Shown: positions 8,214 through 16,998, counted from the stretch's first letter. The stretch: DNA of 64,000 bases from Blastococcus sp. (GCA_025465355.1 JAODNN010000089.1:1-64000); one strand, 5' to 3'. Program-made: numbers and translations. The notes: generated by a model not told the origin, from the letters alone.

Positions 8214-9149
8214 TCAGCGCAGCACGTCGAAGAGCATCGGCTCCCCGGCAAGGCCGCGCAGGAGTTCCTCCACGGCGACGACGCCGGCGCGTTCCACGGC
8301 GTCGGCCGTCGATGCTCCGCTGTGCGGCGTGAGCACGATGTTGGGCAGTCCGATCAGTGGGCTGTTCACGAGCGGCTCGTCCTCGAAGCAGTCCAGCGCG
8401 GCCGCGTGCAGGGGCCCGTTCGCCAGCGCGCCGGCGAGCGCGTGCTCGTCCACGATCCCGCCGCGTGCGGTGTTGACGAGGATGCTCGACGGTCGCATGG
8501 CGGCGAAGGCCGCGGCGTCGAACATGTGCCGGGTCGCCGCGGTGAGCGGAGCGTGGATCGAGATGATGTCCGCGCAGGCCAGCAGCTCGTCGAAGGGCAC
8601 GAGCGGAATCTCCCCGGCTGTCGCCACGGGGTCATGTCCGATGACGTCCATGCCGAAGGCCCGTGCACGGTGGGCGACCTCCTGGCCGATGCGGCCGGTG
8701 CCGACCAGCCCGAGGGTGCGCCCGGCGAGTTCGAGACCGGTGAGCCGGCGCCAGGAGCCGCTGCGCACCGTCCGGTCCATCTCGGCCACCCCGCGCGCCG
8801 CGGCCAGGATGAGCGCGATCGCCAGCTCGGCTACCGAGGTGGTGGTGGCGCCGAGCGTCCGGGAGACCCGGATGCCCTGCTCACGCGCGGCGTCGAGGTC
8901 GACGTTGTCCACGCCGATGCCGAACCGCACGATGACCCGGAGCGTGCTGCCGCGCAGCACGTCGGCCGGTGCGTCGTCCACACCCAGGATGACGCCATCG
9001 CAGCCGGCGAGGAGGTCCCGGAGCTCCCCGGCGGTGAGCGGCCGTTCGACCGTGGGGTAACGGACGGCGAGTCCCGCCTCCGCCAGCAGGTCCTGGTGCC
9101 GGCCGGGTACCTGACGGAAACCGCGCGGGGTCACCGCGATCGTGGTCAC
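8214..9149 (-). CDS. D-2-hydroxyacid dehydrogenase (phosphoglycerate dehydrogenase-like)
   Basis: A 311-residue NAD-dependent 2-hydroxyacid dehydrogenase. The Rossmann loop GLVGTGRIGQEV lies near residue 140. Catalytic residues are recognisable as the arginine of NTARGGIVDE, a glutamate about 30 residues later and the histidine of LTPHSGAST. The start is GTG 9149, which overlaps the stop of the upstream cupin isomerase gene (GTGA). As the last gene of the four-gene reverse operon it probably interconverts a 2-keto acid and its hydroxy acid, for example the keto acid left after transamination. Which substrate it uses cannot be told from sequence alone. Confidence 0.88.
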   Translation of the reverse strand: MTTIAVTPRGFRQVPGRHQDLLAEAGLAVRYPTVERPLTAGELRDLLAGCDGVILGVDDAPADVLRGSTLRVIVRFGIGVDNVDLDAAREQGIRVSRTLGATTTSVAELAIALILAAARGVAEMDRTVRSGSWRRLTGLELAGRTLGLVGTGRIGQEVAHRARAFGMDVIGHDPVATAGEIPLVPFDELLACADIISIHAPLTAATRHMFDAAAFAAMRPSSILVNTARGGIVDEHALAGALANGPLHAAALDCFEDEPLVNSPLIGLPNIVLTPHSGASTADAVERAGVVAVEELLRGLAGEPMLFDVLR

Positions 9150-9709
9150 GACCGGCGGTACCGTGGGTTCTCGACCACCTCGGGTCCCTGCCCGTTGTCC
9201 ACCACCACGACGGGGAACCCCTCGTCGGCGATCGTGGCGTAGTCGTAGCCGGCGTCGCCGATGTAGACGGCGTAGAAGACGAGTGGCTCGTCGCCGGTGT
9301 TGACCGAGCGGTGCGCCCAATGGCCGGGCACGTAGCTCGCGCCCCCCGGTGTCATGTCGAGGGTCTTGGCGGTGCCGTCCTCGGTGGCCATCACCAGCAA
9401 CCCCTGGCCCGACAGGGTCAGGTAGATCTCGGCACGGTCCCGGACAGCGTGGAAGTGGCCCTTGGTCATGAAGAACTCGTTGCCGACCTTGCCCGGCGCC
9501 AGGACGGTCGTCGACGAGAGCAGGTTGTTGCTGGTCTTCGGCACGTGGATCTCGTGCACGCTGTACGCGAGGGCGTCGGCGGCAGGCTCTTCGAGGAAGT
9601 AGCCCTGCATGTCGGACAGCCGCCGGTCGAGGACGACCGGGTCGGGCGCGAGCAACCCGCTCGTGAAGTCCAACTGGACGGTGAATGGTTGCAACAGCTC
9701 TTCGGGCAC
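9146..9709 (-). CDS. Cupin-type glucose-6-phosphate isomerase
   Basis: A 187-residue single-domain cupin of the archaeal phosphoglucose isomerase family. The metal site is complete: GHFHAVRDRAEIY supplies two histidines and a glutamate, and a third histidine follows in VPGHWAHRSVN. The start GTG 9709 has AGGAGA about 10 bp upstream. It should isomerise an aldose 6-phosphate to a ketose 6-phosphate, which would lead the pathway into glycolysis. It is the third gene of the reverse operon, 34 nt after yhfS. Cupin PGIs are rare in actinobacteria as housekeeping enzymes, so a dedicated catabolic role is more likely. Confidence 0.85.
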   Translation of the reverse strand: MPEELLQPFTVQLDFTSGLLAPDPVVLDRRLSDMQGYFLEEPAADALAYSVHEIHVPKTSNNLLSSTTVLAPGKVGNEFFMTKGHFHAVRDRAEIYLTLSGQGLLVMATEDGTAKTLDMTPGGASYVPGHWAHRSVNTGDEPLVFYAVYIGDAGYDYATIADEGFPVVVVDNGQGPEVVENPRYRRS

Positions 9710-9743
9710 GACTGCTTCTCCTGTGTGTCGGGATGCTCTGCTG

Positions 9744-10943
9744 TCAGACAGCGGACGCCGCGGCCTGGAATTCGGGGTCGGAGAGGGCGTTGCGCAGCAC
9801 GCGCAGGACCGTCTCCGGCCCACCGCGCATCGGGTTGATGCGGACAGCGAACTTCTCGAGGCCTGGAGTCGCCTTGAGGAAGGTGCTGGTGAGGTACGTG
9901 AACAGCGGCAGGAATTCGAACTGCGCCTCCTCGCCGACGGACTGGCTCGGTGAGCCGTTCCGCCAGGCTGACCGCAGGAACGCCTCGGCGATCGGCCGGT
10001 CGAAGAGGATGACGATGCACCGGATCCCGGGCTGGGCGGCGTACGCGCCGGCGACGTAGGGGTACTCGGCCGACCCGAGATCGACGTTGATGCTCGCGAC
10101 CGTCTCGTGGATGGTCGAGTTCTGCACCGCGAGCGCCACCGGGGCGAAGACCAGCGCCCGCAGCGCGGCCATGGCGTGCGGACCCTGGATCTGGCAGCCG
10201 GCCGAGGCCAGGTCGCGACGGATCCGGCCGACGGAACCGGAGTCGGCCAGCACCGCGCCGATGGGGTGCGGCGAGAGCAGTTTGAACAGCGACAGCGCCG
10301 AGGCGTCCGCGCCGAACTGGACGCCGATGCGCGGGGAGCGCATGACCGCGTAGTTGTCGTCGACGAGGATGCGCACGGCGTCGTCCGAGTGCTCTCGAAC
10401 GAGCGCGATCGTCTCCGGGATGCCGTAGTTGTCGCCGAGCTGCTGTGGCACGTGCTGGATGTAGACGGTGGACGGCGCCCGCTCGCGCAGGCTGCGTTCC
10501 AGCGCCGCGCCGTCATTGAAGTCGACGTAGGCGACGTCCAGACCCATGTGCTGCATCGCCGGCAGCGTCGTCTTGTAGGGATGGGCGTCGTGGACCAGGA
10601 TCCGCGATCCCGGCCGCACCATCCCGTTGAGCATCGCGCGGATCGACCCGGTGCCCGCGCCGTGCACCAGGACTGCGTCCTCGGTCTCGAAGAAGCGCGC
10701 CAGCACCTCCTCGACCCGGGCCGTGGCACGCGGTCGACCGCCGCCGCCGAAGCCGACCGTGGCCAGCTCGCGCACCTGGCCGTAGTCCTCGACGAACACC
10801 TCGTCGGAGCCCATGACCTGCGCAGCGATGTCGACGAGCCGGTACTGGAGCCGCACGGCCTCCTCGACCGACATGTGATCGCGGACCGTGGCCTCGTCCC
10901 ACTGACGCAGGAGGCCGGTGAGGACGTCGACGTCAGAGCTCAC
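9744..10943 (-). CDS. yhfS: PLP-dependent aminotransferase/lyase, fold type I (YhfS-like)
   Basis: A 399-residue fold-type I PLP protein. The glycine-rich GFGGGGRPRAT stretch, the VHGAGTGSIRAMLNG cofactor-phosphate region and the lysine in SLFKLLSPHPIG near residue 240 give the cofactor site. The sequence resembles E. coli YhfS, the terminal gene of the yhf operon. Its GTG start overlaps the end of the class III aminotransferase by 11 nt. It may transaminate or cleave an amino compound also seen by YhfX. Its presence is the main reason to treat this reverse operon as part of the same system as the yhfUYWX operon 5 kb away. Confidence 0.8.
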   Translation of the reverse strand: MSSDVDVLTGLLRQWDEATVRDHMSVEEAVRLQYRLVDIAAQVMGSDEVFVEDYGQVRELATVGFGGGGRPRATARVEEVLARFFETEDAVLVHGAGTGSIRAMLNGMVRPGSRILVHDAHPYKTTLPAMQHMGLDVAYVDFNDGAALERSLRERAPSTVYIQHVPQQLGDNYGIPETIALVREHSDDAVRILVDDNYAVMRSPRIGVQFGADASALSLFKLLSPHPIGAVLADSGSVGRIRRDLASAGCQIQGPHAMAALRALVFAPVALAVQNSTIHETVASINVDLGSAEYPYVAGAYAAQPGIRCIVILFDRPIAEAFLRSAWRNGSPSQSVGEEAQFEFLPLFTYLTSTFLKATPGLEKFAVRINPMRGGPETVLRVLRNALSDPEFQAAASAV

Positions 10944-12339
10944 CGAGCACCCCGTCGATCGCGCGGCACGTGGCAGCCACCATCTGCTGCGCGTCCTCCT
11001 GTGTCGTCACGAGTGCCGGGAACAACGTGACGACGTCGCCGGTCGCCCGCAGCATGAACAGATCGCTCATCGCGCGCTCCATCACCTTGCGGCCGATCCC
11101 CAGGCTCTTCGGGAACGCCTCGCGGGTCGCACGGTCCTGAACGAGCTCGACGCCGATCAGGAAGCCCTTGCCCCGGACGTCGCCGACGTGGGGGTGGTCG
11201 GCGTAGATCCGCCGGAACTCGTTGACCATCCACTCGCCGATGCGCGCGGTGGACGCGAGAAGGTCCTCGCTCTCGATCGCGTCGAGAACGGCCAGCCCGG
11301 CGGCACAGGCGGTGGGGTGCGCCGCGTAGGTGTGGCCGGAGACCTTTGCCTGGGTGGAACTGCCGTCGCCGAAGACCGTGTCCATGACACGCGAGGTCGC
11401 GATGGCGGCGCCCAGCGGCACGTAACCACCGGTGATGCCCTTCGACGCCGTGACGATGTCCGGCCGGACGTCGTAGTGCTCGAAACCGAACCACCGGCCC
11501 GTGCGGCCGAAGCCGATGAAGACCTCGTCGTCGATCCAGAGGATGTCGTACCGGTCGCAGATCTCGCGCAGCCGTCGGAGGTAGCCGGCCGGTGGGACGA
11601 GCACCAGCGCGGCGGGGATCGACTCGGCGAGGATCCCGGCGATCGTCTCGGGACCCTCGGCCAAGATCGTGGCCTCGATCGCGTCGGCCGCGGCCAGACC
11701 GTATTCCTCTTCGGTCATCCCCTCCGGGCGGCGGTAGGGGTTGCAGGCCTCGAGCTCGATAAAGCCGGGTGCGAGCGGGGCGAACCAGGTGCGGAATTCG
11801 GCGTTGTCGCTCGCGCTCGCGCCGATGAGCGAGGTGCCGTGATAGCCGGTCTTGCGGTAGAGGAAGCGGTTCTTGTCCGGGTTGCCACGTGCGCGGTGGT
11901 AGCTCTTGGCGAGTTGGGTCGCGCTCTCGACTGCCTCCGAGCCGGAGGAGACGAAGAAGCTGGTCTGCAGATCGGCGTCCGTGAGCCCGGCGATGCGGCG
12001 GCCCAGCTCGACGGACGGCTCGTTGAGGAACGTACGCAGGGAGACCCAGTGCAGCGTGGTCATCTGGGCGTGGACGGCGTCGGCGACGTCCTTGCGGCCG
12101 TGGCCGATGGTCGCGGCCGCGGAGCCGCCGGACAGCCCGTCGAGGTACACGTTCCCGTCGCTGTCGGTGACGTGGACTCCGCTACCCGACACCGCGATCG
12201 GCCCCTGAGCAGCGCGTGTCGCCGCGGCGGAGACGCCGTGTCGCCACACGTAGCGGATCGAGTCCTCTACGATTCCGTCCTTCTCGTGGGACGGCCCGTC
12301 GTTTTTTGTGGCCTGAGACACTTGTACTCCCGGGGTCAT
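10933..12339 (-). CDS. Class III (omega) aminotransferase
   Basis: A 468-residue fold-type I aminotransferase of class III (acetylornithine/omega-aminotransferase group). The residues expected are present: SGSEAVESA near residue 127, WIDDEVFIGFGRTG near residue 268, and the PLP lysine in ASKGITGGYVPLG near residue 300. It is the first gene of the reverse operon. The ATG at 12339 lies inside operator site C in the same relative place as the start of php in site A, and no Shine-Dalgarno is visible, so leaderless translation is possible. It probably moves an amino group between the pathway substrate and a keto acid; the donor is unknown. Confidence 0.88.
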   Translation of the reverse strand: MTPGVQVSQATKNDGPSHEKDGIVEDSIRYVWRHGVSAAATRAAQGPIAVSGSGVHVTDSDGNVYLDGLSGGSAAATIGHGRKDVADAVHAQMTTLHWVSLRTFLNEPSVELGRRIAGLTDADLQTSFFVSSGSEAVESATQLAKSYHRARGNPDKNRFLYRKTGYHGTSLIGASASDNAEFRTWFAPLAPGFIELEACNPYRRPEGMTEEEYGLAAADAIEATILAEGPETIAGILAESIPAALVLVPPAGYLRRLREICDRYDILWIDDEVFIGFGRTGRWFGFEHYDVRPDIVTASKGITGGYVPLGAAIATSRVMDTVFGDGSSTQAKVSGHTYAAHPTACAAGLAVLDAIESEDLLASTARIGEWMVNEFRRIYADHPHVGDVRGKGFLIGVELVQDRATREAFPKSLGIGRKVMERAMSDLFMLRATGDVVTLFPALVTTQEDAQQMVAATCRAIDGVLGEL

Positions 12340-12353
12340 CGTAACATCATTAC
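12335..12353. promoter_or_regulatory. 19-bp operator candidate, site C
   Basis: GTCATCGTAACATCATTAC matches sites A and B at all 13 invariant positions of the consensus. It covers the start of the class III aminotransferase and lies 50 bp before the SIS gene, so one regulator bound here could control both the reverse aminotransferase operon and the long forward ABC-to-isomerase run. Confidence 0.75.
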
Positions 12354-12402
12354 CACGCTAGCTTGGCCGACTCGTAGTAACAACCCTGGTTAGGGAGCTC
12401 AT

Positions 12403-13464
12403 GTGATTCCCGTCGCAGCGCCGGCCTCGTCGCCCGGTCGACACATGCGCGCGGACATCGCGGAGCAGCCGGCGAGGGTCCGCGAGGCGCTGGTGGCGGT
12501 CGGCCGGCAGTCCGACGCTCTCGCAGCGGTACTGCGGGGCGCCTCGCAGGTGGTCCTGCTCGGCCGCGGCTCGTCCCGGTCGGCGTCGACCTACGCGGCC
12601 ACGGCCTTCCGAACGCTGACGGGTCTGCCCGCCTTCACCACCTCGCCCGCGCACCTCGCGTGGTCGGACTCGGTGGAGACGCTCGACGGAACGGTGGTCA
12701 TCGCTGTTTCCCAGTCGGGGGAGAGCACGGAGGTCGTGGCGGCAGCGGCACGCGCCCGCGACCTCGGCGGCCGGCTCGTCGTCGTCACCAACTCGCCGTC
12801 GTCCACGCTGGCGGGGCTCGGGGGCCCAGAGCTGACGGTCGACTTCCACGCCGGCGCCGAGGTGGCGGTGCCGGCGACGAAGAGCTTCACGGCGTCCCTC
12901 GCCTGCCTGCTCGGCATCGCTCTCGCCGGCCGCCCTGCGCTGCTCGACGAGGCCACCGACGCGCTTCCGGCGCTGATGGCCGACGTGCTCGACCACGCCG
13001 GAGCACGGTTCGACGTCGGCGACGCCGACAACCTCGTGTGCGCTGGTGAGGGGTTCGCCGAGTCCGTGGGGGAAGAGGGGGCCATCAAGCTTCGGGAGAC
13101 CCTGCGACGCCCGGTCGCAGCGTTCGAGACCAGCGAGTTCCTGCACGGGAGCATCAACAGCGTCGACTCCGCCACGACGGTCATCGTCGCCGCTGCCGAT
13201 CCGCTCGGTGGCCGGCTCGGTGACCAGGCCGCGGTGGGCGCACGTGCGCGCGGCGCCCGCACGGTCTCGATCGGTGCATCCCCGACGAGCCTGGCGGACT
13301 GTCATGTGCGCGTTCCCGAGGCCCCCGCCCACTGGGCTCCTTTCCTGACCGTGCTCCCGCTGCAGATCGCCGCTCTCGAGGCCGCGGTCGCGCGGGGTGT
13401 CGACCCGGATCAGCCCGCGGGCCTCTCCAAGGTGACGCTCATCGCCGACGCCGCGTCGCCATGA
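12403..13464 (+). CDS. SIS-domain sugar-phosphate isomerase/deaminase
   Basis: A 353-residue double-SIS protein of the GlmS-isomerase/AgaS/FrlB type. An EQP motif near residue 22 is followed by LGRGSSRSAS and AVSQSGESTEVV, the phosphosugar-binding serine loops, and a second SIS half begins near residue 200. No glutaminase domain is present, so it acts as a stand-alone isomerase, deaminase or deglycase on an amino- or imino-sugar phosphate. Start GTG 12403 has AGGGAG about 7 bp upstream. It opens the forward transcription unit and overlaps an in-frame extension of the ABC gene. Confidence 0.85.
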   Translation: MIPVAAPASSPGRHMRADIAEQPARVREALVAVGRQSDALAAVLRGASQVVLLGRGSSRSASTYAATAFRTLTGLPAFTTSPAHLAWSDSVETLDGTVVIAVSQSGESTEVVAAAARARDLGGRLVVVTNSPSSTLAGLGGPELTVDFHAGAEVAVPATKSFTASLACLLGIALAGRPALLDEATDALPALMADVLDHAGARFDVGDADNLVCAGEGFAESVGEEGAIKLRETLRRPVAAFETSEFLHGSINSVDSATTVIVAAADPLGGRLGDQAAVGARARGARTVSIGASPTSLADCHVRVPEAPAHWAPFLTVLPLQIAALEAAVARGVDPDQPAGLSKVTLIADAASP

Positions 13465-13556
13465 GCGACGCCCTGACGTCGGCCCCCGACCCCGACCGGA
13501 CGGGTCCCCGCGATCGGCCGCCAGGTGACACCCCTCCACCCCTCAGGAGCCAGGTC

Positions 13557-15110
13557 ATGACCACCGTCGAGTCACTCGTCGACATGCGCGACATCACGCT
13601 GACCTTCGGCGGCGTCGTCAAGGCCCTCCGCGGCGTGAGCTTCGACCTGCGTCCGGGTGAGGTGCACGCACTCCTGGGGCAGAACGGCGCCGGCAAATCC
13701 ACGCTGATCAAGGTGCTGTCCGGGGTCAACCAGCGCGACGGCGGCAGCGTGCTCGTCCACGGCGAGGAGACGAACTTCCGCTCCGCGCAGGACAGCCAGG
13801 CGGCCGGCATCGCGATGGTCTATCAGGACCTGAGCCTCGTGCCGTCGATGTCGGTGGCCGACAACCTGTTCCTCGGCCGCGAACCGCACGACAGGCTCAG
13901 CCTGGTCCGCGGCCGCCGACTCCACGCCGCCGCCCAGAAGTATCTCGACGAGCAGGGCTTCCCGATCAAAGCCGCGGCCGCGGTCGCGAGCCTGCCGTTC
14001 GCCTACCGGCAGCTCACGGAGATCGCCAAGGCGCTCATGGGGGACATTCGCATCCTCGTCCTGGACGAACCGACGTCGGCTCTGTCCGCCGGTGAGGAGG
14101 ACATCCTCTTCGACGCCGTCAAGGAGGTCACCCGACGCGGCGTCGGCGTCGTCTACGTGACCCACCGGTTGCGCGAGGTCTTCCGCATCAGCGACCGGGT
14201 GACCGTACTGCGCGACGGCCTGAACGCCGGGACGTTCGACACCCCCGAGATCACGATGGAGACGCTCATCAGCGCGATCGTCGGCCCGGGCCACGCGAAG
14301 ATGGCGCAGGCGACGTTGAGCCTGGAGGAGGGCGAGCGCCGCCAGGGCTTCTCCGACCCGGAGCACCAATCGCTCACGGCCGCACCGGTCATCGAACTCA
14401 GGGATGTCACGAACGACCGGCTCCGCGGTGTCGACCTCAAAGTTCGTCCAGGCGAGATCCTCGGGCTCGCCGGCATGGTCGGCAGCGGGCGCACCGAAGT
14501 GCTCGAGACGATGTTCGGTCTGCGCAGGGCGGCCGAGGGGCAGGTCATCTACCAGGGCGCCGAGGTCAAGTGGAAGAGTTCGGCCGCCGCGATCAAGGCC
14601 GGCGTGGCACTCGTCCCTGAAGACCGGCACCTGCAGGGCCTCGTGCTCGGTGACTCGATCGCCGCCAACACCGCCCTGCCGCAACTTCGCGGACTCACGC
14701 GGTTCGGCTTCTTCGCCAAGGGAGAGGCCGGCAAACGGGCGACGTCGGCGTTGAAGGAACTCAACGTCAAGGCGCCCGGCATCTCCACGCGGCTGCAGAA
14801 CCTGTCGGGCGGCAATCAGCAGAAGGTCGTCTTCGGCAAGTGGCTCGTGCCTGAACCGAAACTGCTCCTGCTCGACGAGCCGACCGTAGGCGTCGACGTC
14901 GGTGCTCGGGACGAGATCTACGGCATCATCCGCCGGTTCGCCCAACGCGGGTGTGCCGTCGTCGTCGTGTCCTCCGACCTCGTGGAACTCCAGATGCTCT
15001 GCGACACCCTGGCCATCATCAACGACGGCCAGGTCACCACTACCGCTCACACGTCCGAAGTCCAAGGCGAAGAAGCCCTCCAGCACCTCGTACAGGAGTC
15101 AGCGCGATGA
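13557..15110 (+). CDS. Sugar ABC transporter ATPase with two nucleotide-binding domains (RbsA/MglA type)
   Basis: Energises uptake of a monosaccharide-like solute. Two ABC domains are fused: the first has Walker A GQNGAGKST and Walker B VLDEPTSAL; the second has the degenerate GMVGSGRTE loop, signature LSGGNQQK and Walker B LLLDEPTVGVD. I chose ATG 13557 (517 residues) because AGGAG lies about 8 bp upstream and the protein then begins like RbsA. An in-frame ATG at 13461 overlapping the SIS stop would add 32 proline-rich residues. Its stop overlaps the permease ATG. No substrate-binding protein gene lies beside it. Confidence 0.92.
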   Translation: MTTVESLVDMRDITLTFGGVVKALRGVSFDLRPGEVHALLGQNGAGKSTLIKVLSGVNQRDGGSVLVHGEETNFRSAQDSQAAGIAMVYQDLSLVPSMSVADNLFLGREPHDRLSLVRGRRLHAAAQKYLDEQGFPIKAAAAVASLPFAYRQLTEIAKALMGDIRILVLDEPTSALSAGEEDILFDAVKEVTRRGVGVVYVTHRLREVFRISDRVTVLRDGLNAGTFDTPEITMETLISAIVGPGHAKMAQATLSLEEGERRQGFSDPEHQSLTAAPVIELRDVTNDRLRGVDLKVRPGEILGLAGMVGSGRTEVLETMFGLRRAAEGQVIYQGAEVKWKSSAAAIKAGVALVPEDRHLQGLVLGDSIAANTALPQLRGLTRFGFFAKGEAGKRATSALKELNVKAPGISTRLQNLSGGNQQKVVFGKWLVPEPKLLLLDEPTVGVDVGARDEIYGIIRRFAQRGCAVVVVSSDLVELQMLCDTLAIINDGQVTTTAHTSEVQGEEALQHLVQESAR

Positions 15111-16090
15111 CGACAACCTTGACCGGCCCCCCAGCCGTTGCCGCTCCGAGGCGCAATCCGGTCCGCCAGATCCTGGCGAGTGACAAGCCGTACGCCGTCT
15201 TTCTGGCGCTCGTGGCGCTCATCATCTTCTTCAGCATCAAGTCGCCGTACTTCTTCGCTGCGGACAACTTCGCCAACATCGGACGCCAGACGACCCTGGT
15301 GACAGTCATCTCGGTCGGCATGACGTTCGTCATCATCGCCGCCGAGATCGACCTGTCCGTCGCCTCGATCCTCAAGCTGTCGGGTGTCTGCGCGGCGTTG
15401 TTCATGGCGAACTTCGCCGACAACTGGATCCTCGGCGTCATCGTCGGCCTCGTCGTGGGGGCGCTGATCGGCCTGGTCAACGGCCTCCTCGTCACCAAGC
15501 TCGGTATCCCCAGCTTCCTGGTGACACTGGGGATGCTCGGCGTGGCAAAGGGACTCGCCTTCGTCTTCACCGATACTGCGCCCGTCCTGATGGACAACCA
15601 GACCTTTTTCTCGGTCTTCTACGAAGGCAGCATCCTCGGCATTCCGATGCCGATCATCTGGTCGATCATCGTGCTCGTCGGAGGAGGCCTGCTGCTCCAC
15701 TACTCGACGTTCGGACGCAAGGTCTACGCGACCGGTGGAAATGCGATGGCGGCTCGCTACTCCGGTATCAACACCGCACGCGTCAAGATGATCTGCTTCG
15801 TGCTCACCGGGGCGCTCGCGGCGCTCGCCGCGCTCATCTTCGCGGCCCAGGGGCATGCTTCCCGCCCGGACTTCGCGGACGGTCTGGAGCTCGATGTCAT
15901 CGCTGCCGTGATCCTCGGCGGGACAAGCCTCTTCGGTGGCCGCGGCACGATCATCGGCACCCTGATCGGCTCGCTCATCATCGGCGTCCTGAACAACGGA
16001 CTCGTGATCATCGGCGTCAGCTCGTCCTGGCAGATCGCGGTCAAGGGCGCCATCATCATCCTCGCCGTCGCCTTCTCGAAGCGGAACTGA
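15107..16090 (+). CDS. Sugar ABC transporter permease (RbsC type)
   Basis: A 327-residue BPD_transp_2 family permease with about eight to ten membrane segments. The landmarks AAEIDLSVASIL, a long glycine-rich helix pair near the middle and the C-terminal DVIAAVILGGTSLFGGRGTI loop are typical of RbsC/XylH proteins. The ATG at 15107 overlaps the stop of the ATPase (ATGA), so a longer upstream in-frame reading is not used. Together with the ATPase it forms the membrane core of an importer. The periplasmic-type lipoprotein binding subunit expected in this family is missing locally. Confidence 0.92.
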   Translation: MTTTLTGPPAVAAPRRNPVRQILASDKPYAVFLALVALIIFFSIKSPYFFAADNFANIGRQTTLVTVISVGMTFVIIAAEIDLSVASILKLSGVCAALFMANFADNWILGVIVGLVVGALIGLVNGLLVTKLGIPSFLVTLGMLGVAKGLAFVFTDTAPVLMDNQTFFSVFYEGSILGIPMPIIWSIIVLVGGGLLLHYSTFGRKVYATGGNAMAARYSGINTARVKMICFVLTGALAALAALIFAAQGHASRPDFADGLELDVIAAVILGGTSLFGGRGTIIGTLIGSLIIGVLNNGLVIIGVSSSWQIAVKGAIIILAVAFSKRN

Positions 16091-16111
16091 ATCCTTCGGG
16101 CGGCAGGTTCC

Positions 16112-16129
16112 CGGGCGGCCGGCCGCCCG
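16112..16129. terminator. 18-bp perfect palindrome after the permease gene
   Basis: CGGGCGGCCGGCCGCCCG lies 21 nt after the permease stop in a 122-nt gap. It could form a short hairpin that partly ends or processes transcription before the SDR gene. There is no U-tract and a loopless palindrome is a weak terminator, so the role is uncertain. Confidence 0.35.
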
Positions 16130-16212
16130 CGATCTCGCCCTCTCTACCGGTTGCTCCGTCAGGAGATGCCGGCGCCGCGCGTTTCCGTGCACATACGCAG
16201 CTGGAGGAAGTC

Positions 16213-16998
16213 GTGAGTGCTCGCCTGACGGGCAAGGTGGCTGTCGTCACCGGTGGGGCACGCCAGATCGGCTTCGCGGTCGCGACCCGGTTCGCGGCCG
16301 AAGGCGCGAGCGTCGTCCTCGCTCAGCGCACCGAGTCCGAGGGTGCCGCGGCGCAGGCGGCGATCAGGGCTACCGGCGGGAAGGCGACCTCTGTCGTCTG
16401 TGACGTCGCGGACGAGGAGAGCGTCGCGGCGGCGTTCGACCGCGCGGTCGAGCTGTACGGCGCTATCGACATCGTCGTGAACAACGCCGGGACCGGGGTG
16501 GCCGAGCACATCACCGATCTGTCCTGGGAGGACTACCGACGGGTCATCGACATCAACGTGGGCGGCGTTCTCCTGGGCACGAAGTACGGCGCGCGAGCGA
16601 TGCGGGCGTCCGGCGCGGGCGGCAGCATCATCAACATCTCCTCGATCCAGGGAGTCCTTCCGCTCCGGCAGTCCGCGGTGTACGCCGGCTCGAAGGGTGC
16701 GGTCAACCTCATCACCCAGCAGACGGCGGCCGACCTCGGCCCCTTCGGCATCCGGGTCAACGCGATCGCCCCCGGTTACATCGACAACGAGATGATGCAC
16801 GGGTTTCACGATCTCGTCAGCGAGACCCCGGGCGAGGCGATCGGCGCGGCCAAGCGTTCGATCGTGCTCGGACGCCTGGGCCGGACCGACGACATCGCCG
16901 GCCCCGCGCTGTTCTTCGCCTCCGACGACTCGGCATACGTGACGGGGACACTCCTCCTCGTCGACGGCGGCTCGCAGTCTCACGGTGCGATCGCGTGA
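16213..16998 (+). CDS. Short-chain dehydrogenase/reductase
   Basis: A 261-residue classical SDR with VTGGARQIGFAVA at the N-terminus, NNAG near residue 90, the catalytic serine in INISSIQGV and YAGSK as the YxxxK pair near residue 157. Start GTG 16213 is preceded by GGAGG at 16203. Its end overlaps the GTG of the next flavoprotein by 4 nt, so the two are co-translated. It is likely to oxidise a hydroxyl group of a sugar or polyol. Substrate and cofactor preference cannot be read from the sequence. Confidence 0.9.
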   Translation: MSARLTGKVAVVTGGARQIGFAVATRFAAEGASVVLAQRTESEGAAAQAAIRATGGKATSVVCDVADEESVAAAFDRAVELYGAIDIVVNNAGTGVAEHITDLSWEDYRRVIDINVGGVLLGTKYGARAMRASGAGGSIINISSIQGVLPLRQSAVYAGSKGAVNLITQQTAADLGPFGIRVNAIAPGYIDNEMMHGFHDLVSETPGEAIGAAKRSIVLGRLGRTDDIAGPALFFASDDSAYVTGTLLLVDGGSQSHGAIA

